DNA of 64,000 nt from Hallerella succinigenes (GCF_002797675.1 NZ_PGEX01000001.1:1116001-1180000); one strand, 5' to 3'; counted from the first letter of the stretch, positions 53,045 to 62,187 are shown. Numbers and translations are program-made. Notes: generated by a model from the sequence alone, not told the origin.

Positions 53045-54382
53045 CTACAAATCTAGAACAGCAGCCGTTCCTCGTGAGCCTCTTTTTTGAACTAAAGATT
53101 TCCGTTCGATGTCCTCAGGGCTCATCATTTTCGAAACTTTTTTTAGTGCTTTCTCTAATCGCAGATTTATTGAGATATTCCGCTCTTTTTTTCTTCGCAA
53201 AATACCATGACAGCCAACCGGAGACAAATAAATATCTTGAGATACTTCAGATGTCACAATATCCTGCATTGTTTTAAACACACAGTGACTTGGTACAACA
53301 GACGCGTTGACTTTCTTATTATCCGCTAATTCAACTTTTCCATCACCGAAATGATACAAATACGCTTTTTTTGACAGCGTTTCATATTTTAGAAATTTTC
53401 TATTCCTTCCCGCAACAAATTCTATTTTTTTGTCGTTAATAAGTCTGTCGCCAATCCACTTTACAACAGGAACAGCCCATGAATTTCCAACAGCCTGATA
53501 TCGATTCGTTTTCCTCGCACCCTGTATATTCGTGTAATCATCGGGAAAACCCATTAAACGTTCACATTCCAATGGAGAAAGTCTTCTCACTCGTTCATCT
53601 TGCACCACAAATAATGACCCGTTGTATGCAGCAGCATTTCCATTCCATTTTGTTCCATATGCAGCATAAAGACAATCGGAATACGATCTAAATACTTCAA
53701 AATGGTGTCCGTCCTTTGAAAAGGATAGCGGAGTTACCGGATATTCATATTTTTCATTAGAACTTTCTTCAAAAAGGATTTGTTCGGGATGATAATTTTT
53801 TCCGGTTGCTAAAACATACAAGCGCCTTCTTTGCTGGGGCAATCCAAAATACTTCGCATCAAGAACTCTCCAAGCAACATTTCTATCGGGTCCTTCCAAT
53901 AATCCAGAAGAAGGCCATCTTTTTACATTCTGAATTTTTTTTAATCCTGCTAAAGAAGCTATAAGGCAACCGAAAGCATTCGTTTTATCCGTCAAAACGC
54001 CTTCCACATTTTCCCAAAAAACACAGCACCTACTTTTTCTTTTTTTTCGTCTAGCAACATCATTTGCATTGATAATATCAACGAACTTTAACGTCAAATT
54101 ACCCCTATCATCATTCAGCCCTCTCTGATTTCCCGCTAAAGAAAATGCCTGGCAAGGAGTTCCTCCGCAAATAAGATCAGGTGCTTCAATTTCACCATTT
54201 AACAACAAAGAGGGAATATTATTCATATCTCCTAAATTTTTTACAGCCGGATACTTCTCTTTTAGCACCTTTGACTGAAAATTTGCTATTTCAGAAAACC
54301 ATGAAAAAACTACACCAAAAGGCTTCCAAGCAACAGAAGCCGCTTCAATACCAGAACATATGCTTCCTACAGTTTGTATCAT
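53045..54382 (-). CDS. C5-cytosine DNA methyltransferase
   Basis: This 445-aa DNA (cytosine-5) methyltransferase has motif I SICSGIEAAS, catalytic motif IV GGTPCQAFSLAG, motif VI FWENVEGVL, motif VIII GLPQQRRRLYVLA, and IX/X LMGFPDDYTN plus YQAVGNSWAVPV. About 130 extra residues follow motif X and are rich in Lys; they may contact DNA or a partner. It sits 34 bp downstream of an HNH endonuclease gene, so the pair is probably a type II restriction-modification system. Both genes are clearly more AT-rich than the flanking core genes, a sign of transfer. Confidence 0.93.
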   Translation of the reverse strand: MIQTVGSICSGIEAASVAWKPFGVVFSWFSEIANFQSKVLKEKYPAVKNLGDMNNIPSLLLNGEIEAPDLICGGTPCQAFSLAGNQRGLNDDRGNLTLKFVDIINANDVARRKKRKSRCCVFWENVEGVLTDKTNAFGCLIASLAGLKKIQNVKRWPSSGLLEGPDRNVAWRVLDAKYFGLPQQRRRLYVLATGKNYHPEQILFEESSNEKYEYPVTPLSFSKDGHHFEVFRSYSDCLYAAYGTKWNGNAAAYNGSLFVVQDERVRRLSPLECERLMGFPDDYTNIQGARKTNRYQAVGNSWAVPVVKWIGDRLINDKKIEFVAGRNRKFLKYETLSKKAYLYHFGDGKVELADNKKVNASVVPSHCVFKTMQDIVTSEVSQDIYLSPVGCHGILRRKKERNISINLRLEKALKKVSKMMSPEDIERKSLVQKRGSRGTAAVLDL

Positions 54383-54416
54383 GAGATTCCCTGCAAAAAC
54401 AGATTCTTTCGTAAAA

Positions 54417-55382
54417 TCAATATCCTATTTCTTTTAACATCTTATTGAATTTTTCTTTCCAATCCGCCAAGTCATACCATGGACATCCAACGCATCCCTT
54501 TTCATCAGATTTGTTGTCGCCTTTCCAACTACAATCTCCTTCCGAATACCAATCTATACCAAAGAAGTCACCTCTTTTACCAGTTTGCAAACATTTTGCA
54601 CAATATCTTTCTTTTTGAAGATTTGTTTGCTGTGTCAACAACTGAAATTTACTTTTTATTTCGTCATCAGTCATTGAAGCAAAATTTGGATTTTCCCCAA
54701 CTACCCATCTTGTTGATGGAAACTTATGATCAACCACTAAATTCTTTGAGCCAGCACCATACTTTTCATTAAAACAGGCATCCGTATACTCAAAAAGTTC
54801 TTTTATTCGACGCATTAGCGATGTTGGTATAGAAAAACGTTTATTGCTATTCCCAACAAGTTTTGGAATCCTAATCAACAAATCATGCGTTGTATATTTT
54901 CCACAAACCTCACACTTAAAATCTTTTGTTGCAATGTGATATCCATGAGTTTGTTTAAGAGCCCGTATTCTACTAGCCGCCTGCGAATTTACGCTACTTG
55001 TATCAGTACATTGCCGACACATCCAATTCGTTTGATGATATTGTGTTTCTCCATTTAAAACATCAAACAAAAGTTTTGCCATATCTGCCTTGGAACGACC
55101 ACTCCAATACAAATCCTCATCAGCATTCCATGTTTTTGAATTTCGAGGATCCAAGTCGTTATAACAATTTTTTACATATTCAACAACATCTTCTTTTGGC
55201 AATTGTGTTTTATCAAGACCTTGATACTTTTCTAATATGGGTATACAGCCCTTCCATGCAGGAGTTTTAGGATACTTAAATTCAACTTCAAGAAATAAAT
55301 CCGGCATTTTGGAAACCTGAAACACTTTAAATGTTTTAATTTCAGGGCAGATTTCCAAATCTTCAAAATCAAACTTTTTCAT
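54417..55382 (-). CDS. HNH-type restriction endonuclease, zinc-ribbon rich
   Basis: This 321-aa protein has an HNH/beta-beta-alpha-metal layout: VVDHKFPSTRW (Asp218-His219), Asn254 in QQTNLQKERY, and Cys pairs that could bind zinc (MCRQC at 122/125, CEVC at 157/160, CAKC at 261/264, CVGC at 297/300). Position just upstream of the cytosine methyltransferase makes it the likely cognate endonuclease. Recognition sequence unknown. It is AT-rich and acquired. Its start lies 71 bp past the terminator of the intact ileS. Confidence 0.78.
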   Translation of the reverse strand: MKKFDFEDLEICPEIKTFKVFQVSKMPDLFLEVEFKYPKTPAWKGCIPILEKYQGLDKTQLPKEDVVEYVKNCYNDLDPRNSKTWNADEDLYWSGRSKADMAKLLFDVLNGETQYHQTNWMCRQCTDTSSVNSQAASRIRALKQTHGYHIATKDFKCEVCGKYTTHDLLIRIPKLVGNSNKRFSIPTSLMRRIKELFEYTDACFNEKYGAGSKNLVVDHKFPSTRWVVGENPNFASMTDDEIKSKFQLLTQQTNLQKERYCAKCLQTGKRGDFFGIDWYSEGDCSWKGDNKSDEKGCVGCPWYDLADWKEKFNKMLKEIGY

Positions 55383-55453
55383 ATTAAAGAGCCTTTTTTT
55401 TAAGCATTCTCATACAACGAAATATACAAATCATCAAAGACAATTTTTGACAA

Positions 55454-55488
55454 AAAAGCCCCTGAAATAAAATTTTTCAGGGGCTTTT
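55454..55488 (-). terminator. Terminator of intact ileS
   Basis: AAAAGCCCCTGAAA and TTTCAGGGGCTTTT form a perfect 14-bp stem, with a T-rich run on the minus strand, about 10 bp past the ileS stop. It differs from the terminators after remnants A and B. Confidence 0.92.
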
Positions 55489-55497
55489 GTTTCTTTT

Positions 55498-58400
55498 TTA
55501 TGCTCTCACAGCTTCAACAGCAACCTTTTCGCCGTCAGCATCTGTATCCTGCAAACCTGCTGCAGAATCCTTCCACACGATAGCATTAGCCTGAGTTTCA
55601 CCCTTGATGTAGGATTCGTTTTCGGTTACAGCCTGTTTCAGCACTTCACTTTCAGAATAAAGTTCAATGCTGATGCGATCTGTAATGGCGAAATCTTGGT
55701 CCTTACGGCGATTTTGAATACGATTAACCAATTCACGGGCAATGCACTTACGACGAAGTCTGTCGGACACCGTCAAATCAAGGGCAATCGTGAAGTGCTG
55801 GTTCGCTTCGACAGCCATACCTTCAGGGACTTTTCTTTGGATAAGTACATGTTTAGAAGTGTATTTCACATCAGAGCAGAAAGCACTTGTAACAGAGCCA
55901 CCATTCTGAAGATTAATAATATCACTTGAACTGAAGCCGGAAATTTCCTGCTGGAATTCACGCATCGGATGTTGTCCGAAAAGCGATGCAAAATCAGACT
56001 TGATGTTCAAGAAGTTAGGTTTAGCAGTACATTCAACCAAACTTGATTCGTCTTCTATGAACTTCATTTCTTCGACATTAAGTTCTTCGAGGATCAAGTC
56101 CTTCATGGCCTCAGCCACGTTCTTTTCGACCTTACCGTGAGCAACCACCGTCATGCTGGCAATCGGCATACGGTTCTTTACGTTGTTCGTAGCGCGAATC
56201 ACGCGGCCCATTTCGACCATGCCACGCACCATGGCGATGCGTTCCACGAGCTTTTCGTCCATCAGGGACTTGTCGGCGCTCGGGAATTCGCAGAGGTGCA
56301 CGCTCACCGGGGCGTTGGCGTCCACTTCACGCACGAGAATCTGGTAGATTTCTTCGGCGAGGAGCGGGAGGAACGGGGCGAGAATCTTGGAGAAGTCTAC
56401 GAGCACCTTGTACATGGTAGCGTAGGCGGCGTTCTTGTCGCCATCGTTTTCGGACTTCCAGAAACGGCGACGGCTGCGGCGCACGTACCAGTTCGTGAGG
56501 TCATCGACCGCGGCAATCACGGCGGGCACCACGTTGTACAGGCGGTAAGCCTTCATTTCCACTTCGACTTTGGCAGCGAGATCCTGCAGCGTTGCAAGCA
56601 TCCAGCGGTCAAGTTCGTTGTCGCTCTTGACTTCCTGACCTGGGCGCCAGTTGAGCTGGCCCTTGGCGGCGTCGGCGTTGTGGTTAGAAACAAAGAATGC
56701 AACAGCGTTCCAAAGCGGCAACATCACCTGCTTCACGATGCCCTTCACGCCTTCTTCGCTAAAGCGGAGGTCTTCAGCCTTCAAAGCGGCGGAGTTAATC
56801 ATGAACAAGCGAATAGCGTCAGCACCCGTGCGTTCAATAAGGTCGTTCGGGTCCGGGTAGTTGCGCTTGGACTTGCTCATCTTGGAACCGTCTTCGGCCA
56901 AGATGATACCGTTCACAATCACGTTCTTGAATGCAGGCTTTTGGAACAAAGCATTGGAAAGAACCGTCAGCGTGTAGAACCAACCGCGGGTCTGGTCCAG
57001 CCCTTCGGCGATAAAGTCTGCCGGGAAACTGGCTTCAACAACTTCCTTGTTTTCAAAGGGATAATGGCGGCTGGCATACGGCATGGAACCGGATTCAAAC
57101 CAGCAGTCGAACACTTCGGGCGTGCGGCGGTAAACCTTGCCATCCTTTTCAATCGTGAGCTTATCGACAAAGTGCTTGTGCAGGTCATCGAGCTTCACGC
57201 CGGTGAGCTGCTGGAGTTCTTCGATAGAACCCACAGCAATCATGTCGCCGTCGTCAGAGAGCCACACCGGAATCGGCGTACCCCAGAAGCGGTTACGGGA
57301 AAGGTTCCAGTCGCGGGCGCCTTCGAGCCACTTGCCAAAGCGTCCGTTCTTGATGTGGTCCGGCACCCAGTTCACGGTCTGGTTGTTTTCGACCATCCAT
57401 TCCTTCAGAGTCTTGGTCACGCCGTCCTTGCTCGTCACAGGCGCATCGATCTTCAGGAACCACGTCTTGAGGGCGCGGTAAATCAGAGGAACGCCGGTAC
57501 GCCAGCAGTGCGGGTAGCTGTGGACAATCACGTCCTGCTTGAACACGCGGCCCTGTTCCTTGAAGTAGCGGATAATTTCCTTGTCGGCTTCCTTTGCGCC
57601 CAGGCCCTTCCACATCGGGACCTTGTCGGTGAACTTGCCTTCGGTATCCAGCGGGTCGAAAAGGCCGAGGTCGAGTTCAGCACCCTTCTGGAAGTCTTCT
57701 TCACCGAAGGAAGGAGCGGTATGCACGGCGCCGGTACCGTCTTCGGTACTCACGTAGTCGGCGGGGTAAATCTTGTAGTGGCGGGACAGCTGGTCCGGCG
57801 TCACGAACGCGTCGGAAATGCGAGATAGCGGTTCGTAGTCCTTGCCCACGAGTTCAGAGCCCTTGCAGGTATCGACGATGTTCGGGTTCTTGAAGTAGGC
57901 AGCGGTGCGGCTTGCGGCAATCCAGTACTTCTTGCCATCAGTCTCCACCAGGTTGTAGTCCATGTCCGGGCCCACAACGATGCAGAAGTTGGAATAAAGC
58001 GTCCACGGGGTCGTCGTCCACACGAGAATGCTCGTGTCCTTGAACTTGGGCTCGTTGGAGTTAATCGGGAAGATGAGCGTCAGGGACGGGTCCTGACGGT
58101 CCTTATAGCCCTGGTTCGTTTCGAAGTTCGAAAGCGGAGTGGCGAGAGCCGGGCTGTACGGTTGGATGCGGTAGCCCTGGTAAATAAGGCCCTTGTCGAA
58201 GCACTGCTTGAACACCCACCACACCGATTCCATGAAGTTCTTGTCCATGGTCTTGTAGCCCTTGTCGAAGTCGACCCAGCGGCCCATGCGGCGAACGGTC
58301 TTCTTCCATTCGTTGGTGTACTTGAGCACCTTGCTGCGGCAAGTTTCGTTGAACTTGTCGACACCGAGCTTCTGGATTTCGGCAACGCCAGCGAGACCGA

Positions 58401-58698
58401 GTTCGTTCTGAACGAGAGATTCAATGGGGAGGCCGTGGCAGTCCCAACCGAAACCGCGGGGAACCTTCTTGCCCTTCATGGTCCAGTAACGCGGAACGAT
58501 ATCCTTGATGGTACCGGCAAGCAAGTGACCGTAGTGCGGAAGGCCTGTCGCAAACGGAGGGCCATCGTAGAAAGTATACGGTTCGGTTTCCGGACGGGAG
58601 TCCAGCGACTTCTTGAACGATTCATCCTTATCCCACAGGGCGAGCACGCGCTCTTCGATCTGCGGGAAGGTCTCTTCTTTCTTTACTTCACGAAACAT
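55498..58698 (-). CDS. ileS: Isoleucyl-tRNA synthetase with replaced 3' end
   Basis: IleS charges tRNA-Ile and is essential. The 1066-aa protein belongs to the longer, eukaryote-like class: PPFATGLPHYGHLLAGTIKD (HIGH motif near residue 55), GWDCHGLPIE, editing domain, KMSKSKRN near 604 and a long anticodon-binding domain. From about 56098 to the stop (200 codons) base composition and codon choice turn AT-rich. In the same region the protein diverges from remnants A and B, which fit the 5' part better. The 3' end was probably swapped in together with the restriction-modification genes. The reading frame is intact, so the hybrid must work. Confidence 0.95.
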   Translation of the reverse strand: MFREVKKEETFPQIEERVLALWDKDESFKKSLDSRPETEPYTFYDGPPFATGLPHYGHLLAGTIKDIVPRYWTMKGKKVPRGFGWDCHGLPIESLVQNELGLAGVAEIQKLGVDKFNETCRSKVLKYTNEWKKTVRRMGRWVDFDKGYKTMDKNFMESVWWVFKQCFDKGLIYQGYRIQPYSPALATPLSNFETNQGYKDRQDPSLTLIFPINSNEPKFKDTSILVWTTTPWTLYSNFCIVVGPDMDYNLVETDGKKYWIAASRTAAYFKNPNIVDTCKGSELVGKDYEPLSRISDAFVTPDQLSRHYKIYPADYVSTEDGTGAVHTAPSFGEEDFQKGAELDLGLFDPLDTEGKFTDKVPMWKGLGAKEADKEIIRYFKEQGRVFKQDVIVHSYPHCWRTGVPLIYRALKTWFLKIDAPVTSKDGVTKTLKEWMVENNQTVNWVPDHIKNGRFGKWLEGARDWNLSRNRFWGTPIPVWLSDDGDMIAVGSIEELQQLTGVKLDDLHKHFVDKLTIEKDGKVYRRTPEVFDCWFESGSMPYASRHYPFENKEVVEASFPADFIAEGLDQTRGWFYTLTVLSNALFQKPAFKNVIVNGIILAEDGSKMSKSKRNYPDPNDLIERTGADAIRLFMINSAALKAEDLRFSEEGVKGIVKQVMLPLWNAVAFFVSNHNADAAKGQLNWRPGQEVKSDNELDRWMLATLQDLAAKVEVEMKAYRLYNVVPAVIAAVDDLTNWYVRRSRRRFWKSENDGDKNAAYATMYKVLVDFSKILAPFLPLLAEEIYQILVREVDANAPVSVHLCEFPSADKSLMDEKLVERIAMVRGMVEMGRVIRATNNVKNRMPIASMTVVAHGKVEKNVAEAMKDLILEELNVEEMKFIEDESSLVECTAKPNFLNIKSDFASLFGQHPMREFQQEISGFSSSDIINLQNGGSVTSAFCSDVKYTSKHVLIQRKVPEGMAVEANQHFTIALDLTVSDRLRRKCIARELVNRIQNRRKDQDFAITDRISIELYSESEVLKQAVTENESYIKGETQANAIVWKDSAAGLQDTDADGEKVAVEAVRA

Positions 58699-58819
58699 GA
58701 TATAATAACCTCAATCGGTAATTTTTTTGGCATAAATTTAGAAATCAATAAAAGCTGACGACCCACGACAATGTTGTTTTGGGGGTATTACTCGCAACAT
58801 CCAAAACTTGACCATCAAC

Positions 58820-59095
58820 CTATGCGTTTATCCGATAAGGTCGACCGCCCAAATTATGCAATTTGAACAGATAACGGCGATTTCTTTCAAATGTGAAGCC
58901 TCTTTGGAAATACCAGTCCGACAGAGGAATTACACTTTCATCCAATGACAAGAAACCTGTTAATTCAGCCCTATCTTCCAACGGATTTAACTCAACATTT
59001 CCATACTCGTCATATAAGCTATATATATAGTGCATAGATTCATGCAATAAAGTTCCCGCAGCCTCATAAGTTTTTGCACGACGATCGTTCATCAC
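58820..59095 (-). pseudogene. HExxH metallopeptidase-like fragment
   Basis: This 91-codon open frame has TLLHESMHYIYSLYDEYG, an HExxH zinc motif, and EDRAELTGFLSLD, which could supply the third ligand. The sequence starts abruptly in what looks like the middle of a domain; in-frame codons before the ATG still read sensibly until a stop near the next gene. It is more like the C-terminal module of a larger secreted or polymorphic-toxin-like protein than a complete enzyme. It could still be expressed from the ATG at 59095. Confidence 0.45.
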
Positions 59096-59123
59096 TTCAA
59101 CATTTAATATCTATATTGAATTT

Positions 59124-59765
59124 ATGAAGCGTTTTTTTCTTGCATTACTCTTTATATCTTCAGTTTGTTTCGCTCAAGATGCGGCAAGCTCAAGTTCTGT
59201 AGAAAAAAGTTCTTCATCAGCTGCGGATTCACAAATACGCTGTCCTGAACTCGAATACCACGGAATGCAAACGACCAAATACATCCCCAACAAGCCCTAT
59301 ATCATAAATTGGGATCGAAATACCATAGATTTAGAAGGCATTGTAGACTATGTTGGTTCCGACACCTTTTTTGTTGACGGGATAATTCCGATTCTTTTTG
59401 CAGATTCCACCAAAATTGCTGCAAAACTTATAAAGCTTAGGCAAGTAACGATTAGTTCTACAGACAATTCTATGAAAACCGCATTTGATTCCAACTTCGT
59501 CTACATCCCTTTGACTTTTAACACAAATAAAGGCGACACTATTTCTGCTAACAACTATTCCGCATCCATTTTTTTAGATTGTTCATCACCTTACATCGTC
59601 CCATACGCCTTTTTTATGGGAGACTTTTCCGTCAATTCGCCATCGAATGTCACGGCAATTAAACCAATCCATCATAAGCAAAATAATATCTCGGTAAAAA
59701 CACATAACAGAAATGCGTCTGGAAGATTTCTAAATAGGAAACCTTCCAAAATAATTCGGTACTAA
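59124..59765 (+). CDS. Small secreted protein with Ser linker
   Basis: I do not recognise this 213-aa exported protein. It has a signal peptide (MKRFFLALLFISSVCFAQ) and a poly-Ser linker (SSSSVEKSSSSAA) like those in other Fibrobacter exported proteins. A domain of about 130 residues starts at RCPELEYHGMQTTKYIPNKP and has two Cys that could form a disulphide. The C-terminus is basic (GRFLNRKPSKIIRY) and may be a sorting tail. AT-rich. The start is 29 bp from the divergent metallopeptidase-like fragment. Confidence 0.6.
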   Translation: MKRFFLALLFISSVCFAQDAASSSSVEKSSSSAADSQIRCPELEYHGMQTTKYIPNKPYIINWDRNTIDLEGIVDYVGSDTFFVDGIIPILFADSTKIAAKLIKLRQVTISSTDNSMKTAFDSNFVYIPLTFNTNKGDTISANNYSASIFLDCSSPYIVPYAFFMGDFSVNSPSNVTAIKPIHHKQNNISVKTHNRNASGRFLNRKPSKIIRY

Positions 59766-59790
59766 GTATATCTGTAGCGGAACTTCTGCT

Positions 59791-59964
59791 CTACTTGTCG
59801 CTCTTTCTCCGATTGCAATCCCTGCATAACATTTGACAGTTTGTATCAATTGCCGGGCGAATGTCGAGCTTGCCACCAAAGGCGACAACGCGCCCCGTTT
59901 CGTCATCGTTGCAGGAACCTTCCACAAGGTCGCGGATTTTAATTTGCTTGTGTTCAATTTTCAT
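59791..59964 (-). pseudogene. DUF262-HNH (GmrSD-like) gene, collapsed by internal deletion
   Basis: A 57-codon frame joins the start of a DUF262/HNH endonuclease-family protein (MKIEHKQIKIRDLVEG, then VVAFGGKLDIRP) directly to the end of the HNH domain of the same family (NCQMLCRDCNRRKSDK). Full members are 350-600 aa, so several hundred residues are missing between LDIRP and NCQML. The frame is kept across the junction. Such proteins act in defence against modified phage DNA; this remnant cannot. Confidence 0.72.
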
Positions 59965-60000
59965 GATTAGGATTTAGGGATTAGGATCTAGGGGTTAGAG
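59965..60000. repeat. Short degenerate tandem repeat
   Basis: Two and a half copies of a 14-bp unit (GATTAGGATTTAGG, GATTAGGATCTAGG, GGTTAGAGG) lie directly upstream of the DUF262 remnant. Confidence 0.6.
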
Positions 60001-60138
60001 GTTTTCTTGGCGGCGGATAAGGATGCGAGCGTAAGTTGGTTTGCCGTTTATACTGTGCCTTTTTGCCCAAAGCAATTCTTCCCCATTTTCCAAATTTTCC
60101 CTTCTATCTAAATCTAATACGGTTGATACAGAAAACAT
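59995..60138 (-). CDS. Small ORF, possible gene fragment
   Basis: This 47-codon frame (from MFSVSTVLDLDRRENLENGE to RILIRRQENL) has no clear ribosome site and no known domain. Basic C-terminal part. It lies among gene debris and could be the end of a lost gene; the evidence is weak. Confidence 0.25.
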   Translation of the reverse strand: MFSVSTVLDLDRRENLENGEELLWAKRHSINGKPTYARILIRRQENL

Positions 60139-60217
60139 TTAAAAATCAGTATTCAAATTCGTCCTCTTTCTCCGTTTTTCTATATCTTTAATTTAAACCT
60201 TTTTAATAGGAGACTTT

Positions 60218-62134
60218 ATGCGCTTTCGTAACCTAGCACTCATCTCTGCAGCATCCGCATTTGCCCTGTGGACAAGCGCCTGCTCCGACGATAAATCCAG
60301 CGCGCCGGAAGAAGACGCGCCTCTTGTTTCCTCTGCAGTCGAAGAAAGCTCCTCTTCCGTAGCGGACAAAAACGATCCGGAAAGTTCCTCTTCCGACTCT
60401 ACAACCGCTTCAAGTTCGAGCATTGCCGCTCCAACAAACGGACTTTTATTAGATGACATGGAAGACGGCGACGGTGGAACTTCTATCGGTTCCGGCTGGT
60501 ACACCTATAACGACAATGACAACAAAGCCGCCTCGGTCATCACGACTCCTGTTGACGAAAGCGGCAATCCGATTGCATCCCCGACGGACAACGGTTCTTC
60601 TTATGCGTTCAAGGTGGAATTCACTTTGGACAAGGGCGATTACGCTTACGATCCGTATGTCGGCTGGGGCTTTGAAGTCCCGAGCACGGTCGACGTCAGC
60701 AAGTATGCTGGCATTCGCTATTCGTATAAAGGTGCCGCTCACTACATTCACGTAGAAACTTCCGATGTCATCGACTACGACGTGCATCTTTCCGCCGTGA
60801 AAAAATCCGACACTTGGACAACCGTCACGATCGACTTCAACAACCTCGTCCAAGGCGGTTGGGGCGAAGCAGTCGCATTCGATCCGGCACATGTCACCAA
60901 CATCAGCTTCCAGGTTAAGGGCAACGGCAAAGTGGATTCCGTGATGATTGACGACGTTTACTTCATCATGGAAGAAGATCTTCCGCCGAAGACCGCCGAC
61001 ATGACGATTCACGCACCGCAAGTGATTAGTCCGAACATCGGCGATATCACCATCAGCACTCCGCTCCAAGAAAAGGCGATGAAGTATTTGGACAAGGGCG
61101 TGAACTTTACCAACTGGCTCGAAGAAGCGGACGGCAAGTTCACCGGTAAATTTGAACTCGGCGAAAATGATGTTAAGATCCTTTCCGAAAACGGTTTCAA
61201 GGCTCTTCGCCTTCCGATCGACTTGGACCTTTACGTAGACAACCGCGCCGAATATCTCGCCGACACGACCGGCACCGTGAAGCTCCAGATGAACGATTCT
61301 ATCTACATCGTACTCGACTCCTTCGTGAACTGGACGAAGCGCTACGGCATGTCGCTCACAATCGACTACCACGAATACGACAACAGCTACAACGTAACAA
61401 CGTCCACCGACGCAAAGTACCTCGCCATGATGGCAAATGTTTGGAAAGCTGTCGCCGCCCACTACGCTTCGAACGAACGCGAAGACCTCTTCTTCGAACT
61501 TTTGAACGAACCGGATATGAAGGACGGTAAGGTGACCCAGGCGAACTGGACGATTGCCGCTCAGGGTATGATCGATTCCATCCGCACGGTCGATACCAAG
61601 CACACGATTATCTTCGGTGACGCCCAGTGGTACTCCATCGCTCTCCTCGCCAAGCGTACTCCGTTCACCGATGACAACATCATCTACGCGGTACACTCTT
61701 ACGAGCCGTACATCTTTACGCACCAGGGCGCCTCTTGGACGGAAGCCTCTTCCATCAAGAACCTTCCGTTCCCGTACGACACCACCAAGTGGTCCGTCTA
61801 CTCTTCGGATTTCGGCGTGAACGCTTCGACGGCTAGCTGGATCAAATCCGCAGTCAAGAACTATTACAAGACCGGTAGCAAGGGCTACATCCTGAACCAA
61901 ATCTACACCGCCAAGAAGTGGGCTGTTGAAAATCAGGTTCCGATCATCATCAACGAATTCGGCGCTTACAACGTCGCTTCCACGGCAGAAGACCGTTTGA
62001 ACTACCTCACCGCTGTCCGCGAATCCTGCGATTCCCTTCAGGTTCCGTGGCAGCATTGGGGCTACACCGGTGGCTTCGAAGTCATCCGCGATGGAAAGCT
62101 GATCAACGGCATGGACAAGGCTCTGGGGCTCTAA
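60218..62134 (+). CDS. GH5 endoglucanase lipoprotein with CBM11-like domain
   Basis: This exported cellulase has a signal peptide with a lipobox-like TSAC (Cys about 23) and a poly-Ser linker to residue about 70. An N-terminal beta-sandwich follows (about 75-255; LLLDDMEDGDGG and SYAFKVEFTLD), resembling family 11 carbohydrate-binding or related CIA30-like domains. The GH5 catalytic domain spans about 280-638, with LLNEPD (acid/base Glu about 430) and IINEFGAY (nucleophile Glu about 579). It would cut beta-1,4-glucan at the cell surface. AATAGGAG precedes the ATG. Base composition returns to the core type here. Confidence 0.92.
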   Translation: MRFRNLALISAASAFALWTSACSDDKSSAPEEDAPLVSSAVEESSSSVADKNDPESSSSDSTTASSSSIAAPTNGLLLDDMEDGDGGTSIGSGWYTYNDNDNKAASVITTPVDESGNPIASPTDNGSSYAFKVEFTLDKGDYAYDPYVGWGFEVPSTVDVSKYAGIRYSYKGAAHYIHVETSDVIDYDVHLSAVKKSDTWTTVTIDFNNLVQGGWGEAVAFDPAHVTNISFQVKGNGKVDSVMIDDVYFIMEEDLPPKTADMTIHAPQVISPNIGDITISTPLQEKAMKYLDKGVNFTNWLEEADGKFTGKFELGENDVKILSENGFKALRLPIDLDLYVDNRAEYLADTTGTVKLQMNDSIYIVLDSFVNWTKRYGMSLTIDYHEYDNSYNVTTSTDAKYLAMMANVWKAVAAHYASNEREDLFFELLNEPDMKDGKVTQANWTIAAQGMIDSIRTVDTKHTIIFGDAQWYSIALLAKRTPFTDDNIIYAVHSYEPYIFTHQGASWTEASSIKNLPFPYDTTKWSVYSSDFGVNASTASWIKSAVKNYYKTGSKGYILNQIYTAKKWAVENQVPIIINEFGAYNVASTAEDRLNYLTAVRESCDSLQVPWQHWGYTGGFEVIRDGKLINGMDKALGL

Positions 62135-62156
62135 AGACTTCTTTCCCCTAATAATT

Positions 62157-62187
62157 AAAAAAGCTCCCGAGAAATCGGGAACTTTTT
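62157..62187 (+). terminator. Terminator of the GH5 gene
   Basis: AAGCTCCCGA and TCGGGAACTT (one mismatch) with a GAAA loop and a T-run, 26 bp past the stop. Confidence 0.82.
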
